From assembly GCA_020636375.1 (NCBI GenBank), contig JACJXZ010000022.1:62001-126000 (forward strand): 64,000 nt of DNA, read 5' to 3'. This document shows positions 34,939 to 44,445 of this stretch, piece by piece; the first letter of the stretch is position 1; every line of letters starts with the position of its first letter. The translations under genes and the position numbers were made by a program. Under the pieces are notes generated by a model. It did not search any database. It worked only from the letters and a program-made list of their open reading frames with translations, and was not told the origin of the DNA. This DNA comes from Lewinellaceae bacterium (GTDB taxonomy: Bacteria; Bacteroidota; Bacteroidia; Chitinophagales; Saprospiraceae).

Positions 34939-36381
34939 ATGAAAAAAATAAAATATTATTTCCTGCTCTTACTCTTTATGCTGCCTATTTGCGGAATAGC
35001 CCAGAACTGGGCCCCTCTCGGGCATGGCCTGGAATACCCTGCATTTACGATGTTTGCCGATTCTGTTGACAACAGGTTATACATCGGAGGTAATTTCAAG
35101 TATGCGTTTAATTCGGAGGAAGACACTGTTATCGTTTATGGGATAACCGCCTGGAATGGGAATAAATATGTAGCGCTCGGCGAGGGCAATTCAGCAGGGA
35201 ACTGCACGGTCATTTGCCCGCCCATTCGTGGCATAGCTCGTTTCCGGGATGAAGTATATGCCGATCTTCAGGATGTGCCATCCGGCAGCGGCACCATTTA
35301 TGGCATTGCTCGCTGGAACGGCGAACGCTGGGATTCTTTGCAGGGAGGGATAAAATCGGCAGATGGTTTTGCGGGAAAGTTTTCCGCTGCGCTTGAAATT
35401 GAAGATGATTTGCTCATAGGTGGCCTGTTTACCCGAGCTGGAAATATCCCCGCAGATGGGCTGGCCAAATGGGACGGCAGTACCTGGGAAGCATTCTATT
35501 TCCCAGGTTTAGGTTCCGATAACTGGATTTGTTGTTTATCCCGGTTAGGCGACGACATTTATGCGGCCGGCAATTTTTCAGCTATGACAGAAGAAGGGCA
35601 AACCTATGATATCGCCCGGTTTGACGGCGAAAAGTGGCACGCGGTAGACGGAGGCATCAGAGGAGGGCTGGGCCATGTCAATGCCATGCTCGTATTTCAG
35701 GGAGAACTGTATGTAGCTGGTTTTTTCCGAAAATCGGCCGGCAATGCCGGCAATAAGATCATGAAGCTGGGCGCTTCAGGCTGGCAGGAGGTGGGAGGCG
35801 GCATTATCGGCGCCAATGCCGATATTCACGCCATGGCCATACACAATGGGGCGCTTTATGTGGGAGGCATATTTGACTGGGTAGGGGATAATGTCCCGGC
35901 ACAGAATTTTGCCCGATGGGATGGGCAACAGTGGTGTGGTTTTGGCAGCGATTTCAACCTCGGCCGCGTATTGGCTATCGAATCCCTCAATGACACCCTT
36001 TTCGTAGCCGGAGGGTTTCGTTACATAGACAGCACGCTGGTAAATGGCATAGCCAAATGGGTAGGCGGGGATTTTACCGCCAATTGTGGCGCTACCAATG
36101 GCACTGCTGATAGTACAGGGCCGGCATCCATTTCCATCTTCCCAAACCCCGCCACCCACACCCTCCACCTCCAGTTCAGCAGCTTTCAGGCCCAACAAGC
36201 CACCCTCACCGTCCACAGCGCCGCCGGCCGGCTGCAATATCGGGAGCAGCTCAAGCTTTCGCCCCAGCTTCAGCAACACCAGGTAGACGTTTCCGCCTGG
36301 CCGCCGGGCGTGTACTTCCTGTTCCTGCGGGCGGGGGAGCGGCAGGCCGTGCGGCGGTTCGTCAAGAAAGGGACAGGATGA
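34939..36381 (+). CDS. Secreted beta-propeller-like protein with T9SS sorting domain
   Basis: 480 residues from ATG 34939, which gives a proper signal peptide (MKKIKYYFLLLLFMLPICGI, then AQN); the frame extends further upstream but overlaps the previous gene. Repeats of the type IARWNGERWDSLQGGI, LAKWDGSTWEAFYFPG, FARWDGQQWCGFGSD and IARFDGEKWHAVDGGI recur at 45-60 residue spacing between about 30 and 385, suggesting a seven-bladed propeller of the kind common in Bacteroidota secretomes. C-terminal residues about 400-480 are a type A sorting domain (ISIFPNPATHTLHLQF, WPPGVYFLFLRAGERQAVRR). Ligand unknown. It is separated from the preceding pseudogene by 73 bp. Confidence 0.87.
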   Translation: MKKIKYYFLLLLFMLPICGIAQNWAPLGHGLEYPAFTMFADSVDNRLYIGGNFKYAFNSEEDTVIVYGITAWNGNKYVALGEGNSAGNCTVICPPIRGIARFRDEVYADLQDVPSGSGTIYGIARWNGERWDSLQGGIKSADGFAGKFSAALEIEDDLLIGGLFTRAGNIPADGLAKWDGSTWEAFYFPGLGSDNWICCLSRLGDDIYAAGNFSAMTEEGQTYDIARFDGEKWHAVDGGIRGGLGHVNAMLVFQGELYVAGFFRKSAGNAGNKIMKLGASGWQEVGGGIIGANADIHAMAIHNGALYVGGIFDWVGDNVPAQNFARWDGQQWCGFGSDFNLGRVLAIESLNDTLFVAGGFRYIDSTLVNGIAKWVGGDFTANCGATNGTADSTGPASISIFPNPATHTLHLQFSSFQAQQATLTVHSAAGRLQYREQLKLSPQLQQHQVDVSAWPPGVYFLFLRAGERQAVRRFVKKGTG

Positions 36382-36546
36382 CAGGATAGCCGGAATTAAT
36401 AGGATGCGGCAAAGATATTGACCCCCTGGGCCAAGCCGGGAAATGGCAGCCAGAAATTGAAGGCTCAAAGGGGATATACCAGAAAGAGGATTTTTATAAA
36501 AATTCAACCTCCGGCACTCCGGCACTATCGGGGGGACCGAGGGGGG

Positions 36547-37590
36547 CTATGGCTCCACCGCCTTCACCAGCGCCACATACACCGCAAAGTGGTCGCTGTA
36601 CCCGCCCAGGTAAGCGCCGCCGCCGAAAGTGCGGAACGGATAACCTGCAAATTGCCCGGTCGATTGCAGCAGGTAAGGCTCGTTGTGGATGAACACCTTA
36701 TAGAATTTATAACCCCCCGACCTTTTGGTCACCAGGCCGTAGCTGAGCAGGATTTGGTCGAACAGGCTCCAGGCGTCGCGGTAGGCCAGGGTGCCGATCC
36801 CTTTCCTGAACAGGTTGTACATCGGGTTGTACAGGCTGCCCCGCCGCACCGACTCCTTCTCCGGCTGGGCGTTGAGGATTTTCCTGACGCTGGGGCTGAT
36901 CGGGTCGTCGTTCAGGTCGCCCATGATCAGGATTTTAGCGAACGGGTCTTCCTTCATCAGGGAGTCGGCGGCGGCTTTGCAGATCATGGCGGCAGCGTTG
37001 CGGAAAGGCTGGCTGGCGGCTTCCCCGCCGCTGCGGCTCGGCCAGTGGTTGACCATGATGTGGATGGGTTCGCCGTCGAACAGGCCGGAGACGAGCAGCA
37101 CGTCGCGCGTGAAGTCCCGCTCTCCGTTGTCGCGGTAGATCATCAAAGGCATTGCCCGGGTGCCCAGTACCTTGAAATACTTTGGGTTGTACAGGAGCGC
37201 CACGTCGATGCCCCGCTCGTCCGGCGAGTCGTGGTGCACGATCTGGTAGTTCCGGTCCTTGATCAGCGGCTGTTGGACGAAGTCCTCCAGCACCTTCCGG
37301 TTCTCCACTTCCGAAACGCCCAGCACGGCAACGCCGTCGGGCGTGACCTGCGTGCCCAGTTCGGACACCACCCTGGACAGGTTGTGGAGTTTCTCCAGGT
37401 ACTTCTTCGTGTCCCAGGCGTTGCTGCCGGAGGGCGTGAATTCCTCGTCCCGCACATCTGGCGCGTCCAGCGTGTCGAACAGGTTCTCAAAGTTGTAAAA
37501 GCCGATGACGCCCACCTTGTACTGCTGCTGGGCAACAGCCTGAAGGGAGAGGAACAGGGAAAAGAAAAGAATAGACAGCCTGTAAAGCAT
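36547..37590 (-). CDS. Secreted endonuclease/exonuclease/phosphatase-fold protein
   Basis: 347 residues with a signal peptide (MLYRLSILFFSLFLSLQAVA). The fold's landmarks are in order: FYNFENLFD (about 30-38), metal-ligand Glu in VLGVSEVENR, DERGIDVALLY, HIMVNHWPSR with a catalytic His, and ILIMGDLNDDP with the Asp-x-Asn pair near 240. The family cleaves phosphodiesters or phosphomonoesters (nucleases, sphingomyelinases, inositol phosphatases). It is divergent from a TonB-dependent receptor and DUF5689 lipoprotein, a pairing that suggests an extracellular or periplasmic role in releasing a phosphorus-containing nutrient (inference). No sorting domain, so probably periplasmic. The 3' side towards 36381 holds no gene. 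Confidence 0.88.
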   Translation of the reverse strand: MLYRLSILFFSLFLSLQAVAQQQYKVGVIGFYNFENLFDTLDAPDVRDEEFTPSGSNAWDTKKYLEKLHNLSRVVSELGTQVTPDGVAVLGVSEVENRKVLEDFVQQPLIKDRNYQIVHHDSPDERGIDVALLYNPKYFKVLGTRAMPLMIYRDNGERDFTRDVLLVSGLFDGEPIHIMVNHWPSRSGGEAASQPFRNAAAMICKAAADSLMKEDPFAKILIMGDLNDDPISPSVRKILNAQPEKESVRRGSLYNPMYNLFRKGIGTLAYRDAWSLFDQILLSYGLVTKRSGGYKFYKVFIHNEPYLLQSTGQFAGYPFRTFGGGAYLGGYSDHFAVYVALVKAVEP

Positions 37591-38129
37591 AGTATGTTTG
37601 GCTTTTTGTTATGAAGATTGAAATAGTGGCGCTGTTCGTTGTTCGTAAATCCCTGAAAACCAGGAGATGTTTTTGAGTTCAATCTCTGCCGGGCGCGATT
37701 CCTTTTTGTGCCCCTTGCTCGGTTTTAGGCCCGTCCGTCCGTCCGGGTAAATCTTGGGCTGTAGGTTTTAGGGGCAACCCAGGCCTAATCGGGCTCTCAC
37801 CAGGCACCTAACGCCCAAAACCTAACACCTAAATCCTCCCAACACCGGAGGGGGCACAATTTAGCATCGCGCCCTCTCTGCCCGTACACCGTACACAACC
37901 CAGGGCGGCCTCTGCCCGTACACCGTACACACAAAAGTTCCCCCTCTGCCCATCCGTCAGCCACAAGGCAATGATATTAACTTTCAGTTAATTTTTTTGA
38001 AAGTTAGGTTCGACAATTATGCATTTCTGCTAATTTTGCACTCTCTATGGAGACGAACATCCTATGAGGAAGGCCACGCCTCCTGCCCATGAGCCGATCT
38101 GCTGCCCATCCCTCAAATCAAAAATAACT
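37591..38129. other. Intergenic region with short repeats and a promoter
   Basis: Divergent spacer. A 22-bp unit CTCTGCCCGTACACCGTACA(CA) is directly repeated at 37876-37897 and 37910-37931. Near 37757-37825 lies an imperfect palindrome of TAGGTTTTAGGGG and CCTAACACCTAA type. The promoter-like box is at 38031. No gene seen. Confidence 0.6.
38031..38038 (+). promoter_or_regulatory. Bacteroidetes-type -7 box (TAATTTTG) of the TonB receptor
   Basis: TAATTTTG fits TAnnTTTG; TTC lies 19 bases upstream in place of the usual TTG. Start ATG 38130 would have a leader of about 85 nt. Confidence 0.5.
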
Positions 38130-40922
38130 ATGCAATTGAAAAGCACACTACTCACCTTTTTTTCCCTTCTCCTGGCGCTTTTTGCCCACGCCCAAACCGT
38201 GAACGTCCGCGGGACGATCCACGACGGAGCGGCTAAACTGCCGAAAGAAGGGGTGCTGGTCAGGCTGGACAGCACCAAAGCCACCGCTGTGACCGACAAG
38301 CAGGGCGCTTTCCTCTTCTTTGGCGTCATGGAAGGGCCCCACAGCTTTACCATCGAGGCGGACGGCTTTGCCGGCCAGTCTATCCAGGTTCAGGTAGAAA
38401 GCAGGGATGGCGCCGATTTCAACCTCGGCCTCATCGAACTGGCGCCCGAGCAACAGGAGTCCGGCATCGTCAACAGAGAGGACTTCATCCCCACCATCAC
38501 TCTGTCGGACGAAGACCTGGAACAGGAATCGGACAACCAGAATATCTCGGGCGTGCTTTCGGCCTCCCGCGATGTTTTTGTCTCCACCGCCGCCTTTACC
38601 TTCGGCTCGGCCCGTTTCCGCATTCGGGGTTACGACTCGGAGGAGGCCGCCGTTTACATCAACGGCATCCCCTTCAACGAGCTGGAAAACGGCAGGGTGT
38701 TCTGGAGCGCCTGGGGCGGGCTGAACGACGTGATCCGCAACCGCGACACGGAGCTGGGCCTCAACCCCGTTCCCTATTCCTTCGGCGGGCTGGGCGGCGC
38801 TACCTCGATCGACACCCGGGCCTCCCTGCAGCGCCGGCAGGTGCGCCTGACCTACTCCCTGTCCAACCGCGGATACCGCAACCGCGCCATGGCCACCCTC
38901 TCTACCGGCATGATGGACAACGGCTGGGCCGTCTCCTTCTCCGGCTCCCACCGCTGGGCCGACGAAGGGTACCAGCCCGGCACCTTTTACGATTCCTGGG
39001 CCTACTTCCTGTCGGTCGACCGTAAACTGGGCGACAACCACCTGCTGAACCTCAACGTCTTCGGCTCGCCGACCAAACGGGGCAGGGCAGGGGCCAGCAC
39101 CCAGGAATTGTACGACCTGGCCGGCAGCAACTACTACAACTCCTTCTGGGGCTACCAAAACGGCAAGGTGCGCAACTCCCGGGTCTCCGATATCCACCAG
39201 CCGGTGGTCATCCTCCGGCACGACTGGACGATCAGCCCCAACGCCACCCTCACCACCGCCGCCTCCTACCAGTTCGGCCGCGTCGGCAGCTCCGCCCTCA
39301 ACTGGTTCGACGCGCCGGATCCCCGCCCCGATTACTACCGGAACATGCCCAGCTTCTTCCGCCTCAGCGGTTGGGACGATGCCGCCGCCCTCGTCGAAAG
39401 CGAACTGCTGGCCAATCCGGACCGCCTGCAGGTCCAGTGGGACGAACTCTACGAGGCCAACCGAAACAGCCAGCTCGACCAGAAATTCTCCTACCTGCTG
39501 GACGGGCAGGAATACACCGGGAAATGGTCGCAATACATGTTAGAAGACCGGCGCTTCGATACCCGGGAGATGAATTTCTACTCCAATTACCAGCACGCCA
39601 TCACCACCCAGTTTACCCTGAGCGGCGGATTGTCTTACCAATCCCAGACCGTCGAAACCTTCAAAACGGTGGAGGACTTGCTCGGGGGCGATTTCTTCCT
39701 CAACGTGGACCCCTTCGCCGTCCGCGATTTCTCGGACGATTTCGACATCCAGCAGAACGACCTGAACAACCCCAGCCAGATCGTCCGGGAAGGGGATGTG
39801 TTCGGTTATAACTACGACATCGACGTGCGCCGGGGCGAACTGTGGATGCAGGGCGAGATGGCCTTGCCCAAGGTAGACCTCTTCCTGGCAGGCAGCGTTT
39901 CCAATACTCAGTTCTGGCGCACCGGAAAGTACCGTACCGGCCGCTTCCCCGACAGCTCCTTCGGCGAGTCGGAAAAACAGAAATTCACGAACGTCGGCAT
40001 CAAAGGAGGCGCCACCTATAAGATCGACGGCAGGAACTACCTCTTCGCCAACGCCGCCTTCCTGACCCGCGCCCCCTTCGTGCGCAACGCCTTCGTCTCC
40101 CCCCGGACCCGCGACCAGGTGGCGCCGGGGCTGGACAGCGAGACGATCTACAGCGGCGAGGCCGGCTACCTGCTGCGCTCCCCGAACGTCAAGGCCAGAG
40201 CCAGCGCCTATTACACCCAGTTCGAAAACCGGGTGGACCTTATCCAGTTCTACAACGACCTCAGCCGTTCCTTCGGCGCTTTTGTGATAACCGGCCTGAA
40301 CCAGCGCCACCTGGGCGCCGAGCTGGCCGCCGAAGTGAAGGTGACGTCCAGCCTGAGCGCCACCGCAGTGGCCGCCCTCGGCCAATACCTGTATAACTCC
40401 CGGGGCACCGGCTACCTGTACGAAGACAATTCCGAAGCCTTCGATGCCGATGCAGAAGGCTTCGAGGTCTATTCCAATAACATATACTTGCCCGGCCGGC
40501 CGCAGAACGCCTATACCCTGGGCCTCCAATACCGCCCCCGGGGCTATTGGTTCGCCTACCTGAACTTTAACTATTTTGAAGGCGTATGGATCGACTACAA
40601 CCCCTTGTCCCGCACCCGCGAGGCCGTCCTGGGGGTAGAGCCCAATTCGCTGGAGTACGAACGGATCATCGAGCAAAAACAGGGAGACGACGCGTTCACT
40701 GTGGATTTCTTCGGCGGCAAGTCCTTTAAATTTGGCGATGTTTTCCTGTATCTAAACGTAGGCGTGAACAATATCCTGAACAACCAGGACTTCATCACCG
40801 GCGGCTTCGACCAGCTCCGCTTCGACTTCGACGTGCGCTCCGGCGACGATACGGTGTTCATCCCCCGCTACTATTACCTGTACGGGCGGAACTACTTCAT
40901 CAACCTGAGCCTGCGGTTTTGA
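38130..40922 (+). CDS. TonB-dependent receptor with carboxypeptidase-regulatory-like domain
   Basis: 930 residues from ATG 38130, which begins a signal peptide (MQLKSTLLTFFSLLLALFAH, then AQ); an upstream ATG at 38064 gives a non-signal extension and is rejected. Residues about 22-105: CarboxypepD_reg-like beta-sandwich (VRGTIHDGAAKLPKEGVLVR). About 125-235: plug (FRIRGYDSEEAAVYINGIPF, GGLGGATSIDTR). The rest is an outer-membrane barrel ending in aromatic NLSLRF. Family: energy-driven uptake of large substrates across the outer membrane. The next gene, 80 bp on, is a DUF5689 lipoprotein, taking the place of SusD in the pair. Ligand unknown; the divergent EEP-fold protein hints at a phosphorus or nucleic-acid source. 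Confidence 0.93.
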   Translation: MQLKSTLLTFFSLLLALFAHAQTVNVRGTIHDGAAKLPKEGVLVRLDSTKATAVTDKQGAFLFFGVMEGPHSFTIEADGFAGQSIQVQVESRDGADFNLGLIELAPEQQESGIVNREDFIPTITLSDEDLEQESDNQNISGVLSASRDVFVSTAAFTFGSARFRIRGYDSEEAAVYINGIPFNELENGRVFWSAWGGLNDVIRNRDTELGLNPVPYSFGGLGGATSIDTRASLQRRQVRLTYSLSNRGYRNRAMATLSTGMMDNGWAVSFSGSHRWADEGYQPGTFYDSWAYFLSVDRKLGDNHLLNLNVFGSPTKRGRAGASTQELYDLAGSNYYNSFWGYQNGKVRNSRVSDIHQPVVILRHDWTISPNATLTTAASYQFGRVGSSALNWFDAPDPRPDYYRNMPSFFRLSGWDDAAALVESELLANPDRLQVQWDELYEANRNSQLDQKFSYLLDGQEYTGKWSQYMLEDRRFDTREMNFYSNYQHAITTQFTLSGGLSYQSQTVETFKTVEDLLGGDFFLNVDPFAVRDFSDDFDIQQNDLNNPSQIVREGDVFGYNYDIDVRRGELWMQGEMALPKVDLFLAGSVSNTQFWRTGKYRTGRFPDSSFGESEKQKFTNVGIKGGATYKIDGRNYLFANAAFLTRAPFVRNAFVSPRTRDQVAPGLDSETIYSGEAGYLLRSPNVKARASAYYTQFENRVDLIQFYNDLSRSFGAFVITGLNQRHLGAELAAEVKVTSSLSATAVAALGQYLYNSRGTGYLYEDNSEAFDADAEGFEVYSNNIYLPGRPQNAYTLGLQYRPRGYWFAYLNFNYFEGVWIDYNPLSRTREAVLGVEPNSLEYERIIEQKQGDDAFTVDFFGGKSFKFGDVFLYLNVGVNNILNNQDFITGGFDQLRFDFDVRSGDDTVFIPRYYYLYGRNYFINLSLRF

Positions 40923-41002
40923 CCGGCGGCGCAAAGGGTAACACAGCCAAAACCAAAAAGATAAGCCTTATAAATCAACCTTGCAGATAAAAAACTACCA
41001 TA

Positions 41003-43027
41003 ATGAACTTCGATTTTAAAAACATCGTTTACCTGTCTCTTTTCTTCGCCCTGGCTACCGGCCTGAGTTCCTGCGTCGACCTGGAGTTTGACGAGCCGCC
41101 GACCACGGGTACGCCGCTGAACGTGGAAGCCAATACCACCGTCGCCGAACTCAAGGCGCTGTACATCCCGGGCAAGCTGACCAGGATCGAGGACGACCTC
41201 GTCATCCGCGGGGTAGTGGTGGCCGACGACCGCTCCGGCAACTTTTACCGCTCTTTCATCTTCCAGGACGAATCGGCGGGCATCGAAGTATTGATCAACC
41301 TGACGGATTATTACAATTTCTTCCCCATCGGCCGCGAGCTGGCCATCGACTGCCAGGGCCTCTACCTGGGCGAATACAACGGCATCGTTCAACTCGGAGG
41401 TTATACCTACATCGAGAACGGTTCCGAACAGCTCGGGGACATCGTGGATTACAACCGGCGCATCTCCCGGGGCATGCTGATCGGCGCTCCGGAGCCGGCG
41501 CTCAAAACCATCAATGAACTGGGGTCGGCGGATGTCAGCACCCTGGTCAAACTGGAGAATGTGGAGTTCCTCTTTTCCGAGACGGGGCTCACCTTCGCCG
41601 ATGTCGTTGGCCAGCAGACGCTGAACCGCACCATACAGGATTGCGACGGCAATACCATCATCGTGCGCACCAGCGGCTTTGCGACTTTTGCCGGCGACAC
41701 CATTCCGTCCGGCAATGGTTCTATCGTTGCCGTTTACAGCGTTTTCCGCAACGACCAGCAATTGTTCATCCGCGAGCGGGCGGACATACAGATGGAAGGC
41801 GTGCGCTGCAGCGGCGGCACCGGCCAGGAGACGCTGGTCACGATTGCCGAATTGCGGGATATTTTCAACAACGGCGGAACGGAGGGGCCGGCGGATAAGA
41901 AAATCCGGGGCGTGGTTATTTCTGATGAGGATAATGGAAATATCGACTCCCGCAACATGGTCATCCAGGATGCCAGCGGGGGGATTGTGGTTCGATTCCA
42001 AAGCCCTCACAATTATGCGCTCGGGCAGGAAGTCGATATCGTGGTTTCCGGACAGGAACTGTCCGAATACCGCGGGCTGCTGCAGGTGAATGACCTGGCC
42101 AACGAACTGGCTAAATTAAACGGCCCTGGCACCTTGCCAACGCCTCGTGCCGCTACCATCCAGGAAATACTCAACAACCAGGATGCCTGGGAATCTACCC
42201 TGGTACAGATCAGCAGCGCTACCATCTCTGGTTCTTCTACTTTCAACGGGAATACGACGGTTAGTGACAACACCGGGTCCATTCCCATGTTTACCCGTCT
42301 TGACGCCAGTTTTTCAGGCGATCCTCTGCCGGCCGGCCCGGTCACCCTGACGGCCATCGTCTCCGATTTCGAAGGGCCGCAACTGTCCCTCCGAAACCGC
42401 GACGACGTCGGCGGCGGCGGTGGGGGAGGAGGCGACCCGCAGCTGATCAGCCTGGCTGAACTGCGTAGCCTGTTCGAAGGAGGCACCGGGGTGGCGCCGG
42501 CTGCCAAAAAGGTTCGCGGCGTCGTCATTTCGGATGTTGATAACCAGAACCTTCACCCCCTGAACCTTGCTCTCCAGGACGAAAGCGGCGGCATCATTAT
42601 ACGGTTCACCAGCGATCACAATTTTTCGTTGGGTGAAGAACTGGAGATTGATGTGTCCGGGCTGGAATTATCCGAGTTTCGCGGGCTGCTGCAGGTTAAC
42701 CGGGTACCCAATACAAACGCTCTAAGCTTTGGCCCCGGCACCATGCCTACCCCGCGGCAAGCCACCATCCAGGAGATTCACGATAACTTTGAAGCCTGGG
42801 AATCTACCCTGGTGAAGATCATTGACGTGACTTTCCCCGAAGGCGGCACCTATATGGGGTCCAAAACGCTGGACGACGGGACGGCTGAAATCATTCACTT
42901 TACCCGGAACGACGCCAATTTTGCCGGCGCTTCGGTACCCGATGGCCCGGTTACGATTACGGCAATTGTGACGCAATACGATGACCACCAGGTTTCCATC
43001 CGCAACCTGGGGGATATTGGCCAGTAA
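41003..43027 (+). CDS. DUF5689 lipoprotein with three tandem OB-like repeats
   Basis: 674 residues. Lipoprotein signal: hydrophobic stretch then LSSC, with Cys near 24, so probably outer-membrane attached. Three homologous segments: about 46-265, 281-465 and 485-674. Repeats 2 and 3 align closely: ELRDIFNNGGTEGPADKKIR against ELRSLFEGGTGVAPAAKKVR, GVVISDEDNGN against GVVISDVDNQN, EYRGLLQVN against EFRGLLQVN, and AWESTLVQI against AWESTLVKI. A Gly-rich linker (GGGGGGGG) precedes the third. DUF5689 proteins are typically encoded beside TonB receptors in Bacteroidota, as here (80-bp gap); binding of the receptor's substrate is inferred. A strong terminator follows. Confidence 0.87.
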   Translation: MNFDFKNIVYLSLFFALATGLSSCVDLEFDEPPTTGTPLNVEANTTVAELKALYIPGKLTRIEDDLVIRGVVVADDRSGNFYRSFIFQDESAGIEVLINLTDYYNFFPIGRELAIDCQGLYLGEYNGIVQLGGYTYIENGSEQLGDIVDYNRRISRGMLIGAPEPALKTINELGSADVSTLVKLENVEFLFSETGLTFADVVGQQTLNRTIQDCDGNTIIVRTSGFATFAGDTIPSGNGSIVAVYSVFRNDQQLFIRERADIQMEGVRCSGGTGQETLVTIAELRDIFNNGGTEGPADKKIRGVVISDEDNGNIDSRNMVIQDASGGIVVRFQSPHNYALGQEVDIVVSGQELSEYRGLLQVNDLANELAKLNGPGTLPTPRAATIQEILNNQDAWESTLVQISSATISGSSTFNGNTTVSDNTGSIPMFTRLDASFSGDPLPAGPVTLTAIVSDFEGPQLSLRNRDDVGGGGGGGGDPQLISLAELRSLFEGGTGVAPAAKKVRGVVISDVDNQNLHPLNLALQDESGGIIIRFTSDHNFSLGEELEIDVSGLELSEFRGLLQVNRVPNTNALSFGPGTMPTPRQATIQEIHDNFEAWESTLVKIIDVTFPEGGTYMGSKTLDDGTAEIIHFTRNDANFAGASVPDGPVTITAIVTQYDDHQVSIRNLGDIGQ

Positions 43028-43063
43028 ACCGGATTAGAACAATTTGACGCTTCAAGACTTTAT

Positions 43064-43093
43064 AGAGGGAGTAATCTTCGGATTACTCCCTCT
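43064..43093 (+). terminator. Hairpin terminator, 13-bp perfect stem with TTCG loop
   Basis: AGAGGGAGTAATC at 43064-43076, TTCG loop, GATTACTCCCTCT at 43081-43093. It ends the TonB receptor/DUF5689 transcript, although the T-run is weak (AACATTT). Confidence 0.8.
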
Positions 43094-43113
43094 AACATTT
43101 ACAGCTCTTGATT

Positions 43114-43845
43114 ATGACCATGTCAGAGAAAAAAGCGAAACCGTTTCACTTCAAGCAATTCACCATCCGCCAGGACCGGTGCAGCATGAAAGTGGGGACG
43201 GACGGGGTGCTGCTCGGCGCCTGGGCGGATACGCAAGGCGCTGAACATATCCTGGACATCGGCACCGGCAGTGGCCTGATTGCCATCATGCTGGCCCAAA
43301 GGGCCGAAAATGCCCGCATCCACGCGGTGGAAGTCGACCCGTCAGCCGCCGAACAGGCGCGGGAAAACGTCCGGGCCTGTCCCTGGAACAGCCGGCTGGA
43401 GGTGTTTCCTGCCGCCATACAGGATTACGCCCGGTCTACGCCCACCCGTTACCATCTCGTCGTCAGCAACCCTCCGTTTTTTTCGGGCGGCACCTTTTCG
43501 CTCAACCAGGACCGCAACAGCGTCCGGCATACCATCAAGCTGCCTCACGGCGACCTGCTGTCGGCAGCGCGGAGCCTCCTGGCGCCAACGGGGAAATTCT
43601 GCCTGATCCTGCCCTATATCGAGGGACTCCGGTTTCAGGAGCTGGCCAGGACTTACCATTTGTTTTGCACGAAAGTGACGGAAGTCATGCCTACAAAGGA
43701 CAAGCCCGTAGAGCGGCTGCTCATGCAATTCGAACGGGAGGAAAAAGCGCCGGAAAAGGACAGCCTGGTCATCCAGCACAACAAAAAGAATAGCTGGACC
43801 AGCGACTACGTCCGCCTGGCCGGGGATTTTTACCTCAAAATGTAG
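43114..43845 (+). CDS. trmN6: tRNA1(Val) (adenine37-N6)-methyltransferase
   Basis: 243 residues from ATG 43114 (ATG 43120 also possible; TTG 43108 less likely). N-terminal FHFKQFTIRQDRCSMKVGTD is the typical TrmN6/YfiC lead-in (phenylalanine-rich, then GTDGVLLGAW). SAM motif I ILDIGTGSGLIAIML and catalytic NPPFF (VVSNPPFFSGG) mark an N6-adenine methylase. Family: methylates A37 of tRNA1(Val). The closest alternative is another small-substrate N-methylase of the same MTS group. The downstream end meets a bidirectional terminator. Confidence 0.85.
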   Translation: MTMSEKKAKPFHFKQFTIRQDRCSMKVGTDGVLLGAWADTQGAEHILDIGTGSGLIAIMLAQRAENARIHAVEVDPSAAEQARENVRACPWNSRLEVFPAAIQDYARSTPTRYHLVVSNPPFFSGGTFSLNQDRNSVRHTIKLPHGDLLSAARSLLAPTGKFCLILPYIEGLRFQELARTYHLFCTKVTEVMPTKDKPVERLLMQFEREEKAPEKDSLVIQHNKKNSWTSDYVRLAGDFYLKM

Positions 43846-43864
43846 GGTGGAAAGATTGGGGATA

Positions 43865-43908
43865 AACGAAAAACGGGAAATGAATGGAACCATTTCCCGT
43901 TTTTCGTT
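43865..43908. terminator. Bidirectional terminator between convergent genes
   Basis: An 18-bp perfect stem (AACGAAAAACGGGAAATG at 43865-43882; complement 43891-43908) with an 8-base loop; A-rich left and T-rich right sides serve both trmN6 and the HTH gene. Confidence 0.9.
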
Positions 43909-43914
43909 AATTTT

Positions 43915-44187
43915 TCAGCTCTCTTCTTCCTGTAATTCGGATTTTTTCGATTCTGCTAATATTCTCCGGGCCGCTTCCAGGATGCTGGTATCTTCCAGGT
44001 GGACGATGCCGCCGTGCGGGCCTGGCTGGATGTGTTTATCGGCAATATCGCCGTCGGAGAATTTGTTGGCGCCAAAATAGTTGCGTACGGTTTGTTCGTT
44101 GATGTTCAATTCTTCGGCAATTCTGCGGACGCTGCCGGTCGGCAGTTTGTGCTTGATCGCCCGCAGCTCCTCGAATGTGATATTCAT
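43915..44187 (-). CDS. Small helix-turn-helix DNA-binding protein
   Basis: 90 residues. Residues 1-42 form an HTH-like segment (SVRRIAEELNINEQTVRNYF) resembling resolvase- or MarR-type recognition helices. Residues 43-75 are HGG-containing (PGPHGGIVHLEDTSILEAAR) and the tail is acidic. Similar small proteins are widespread and uncharacterised in Bacteroidota. Possibly a nucleoid or transcription factor; no operon partner. Isolated upstream region of 258 bp (44188-44445) contains nothing recognisable. Confidence 0.7.
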   Translation of the reverse strand: MNITFEELRAIKHKLPTGSVRRIAEELNINEQTVRNYFGANKFSDGDIADKHIQPGPHGGIVHLEDTSILEAARRILAESKKSELQEEES

Positions 44188-44445
44188 AGCTGAAAAAGTT
44201 TAATTAGGAAATCAAAGGATAACTATCCTCTCATTCAGATTAGCAAAAGAAAGTTACTCCTTTTTCCAAAAAATACAAAGAAATTAGGGATATGCTTCCG
44301 GAATTTTTGACAGCAGGATGATGAAACCGGAAGGGCGGCTGCAGAAAATGAAAAGGGCTGCAGAGCCGGAGGTAACCTTAGCCTCTGTCCTGCAACCCTT
44401 TAAGTATGATGATAAGGTTTTTTGCAAACTGCCGGGCATTCCTGC

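Noticed and set aside
38148..39533. 461-codon minus-strand frame opposite the TonB receptor
   Set aside because: Antisense shadow of a GC-rich gene, no recognisable domains.
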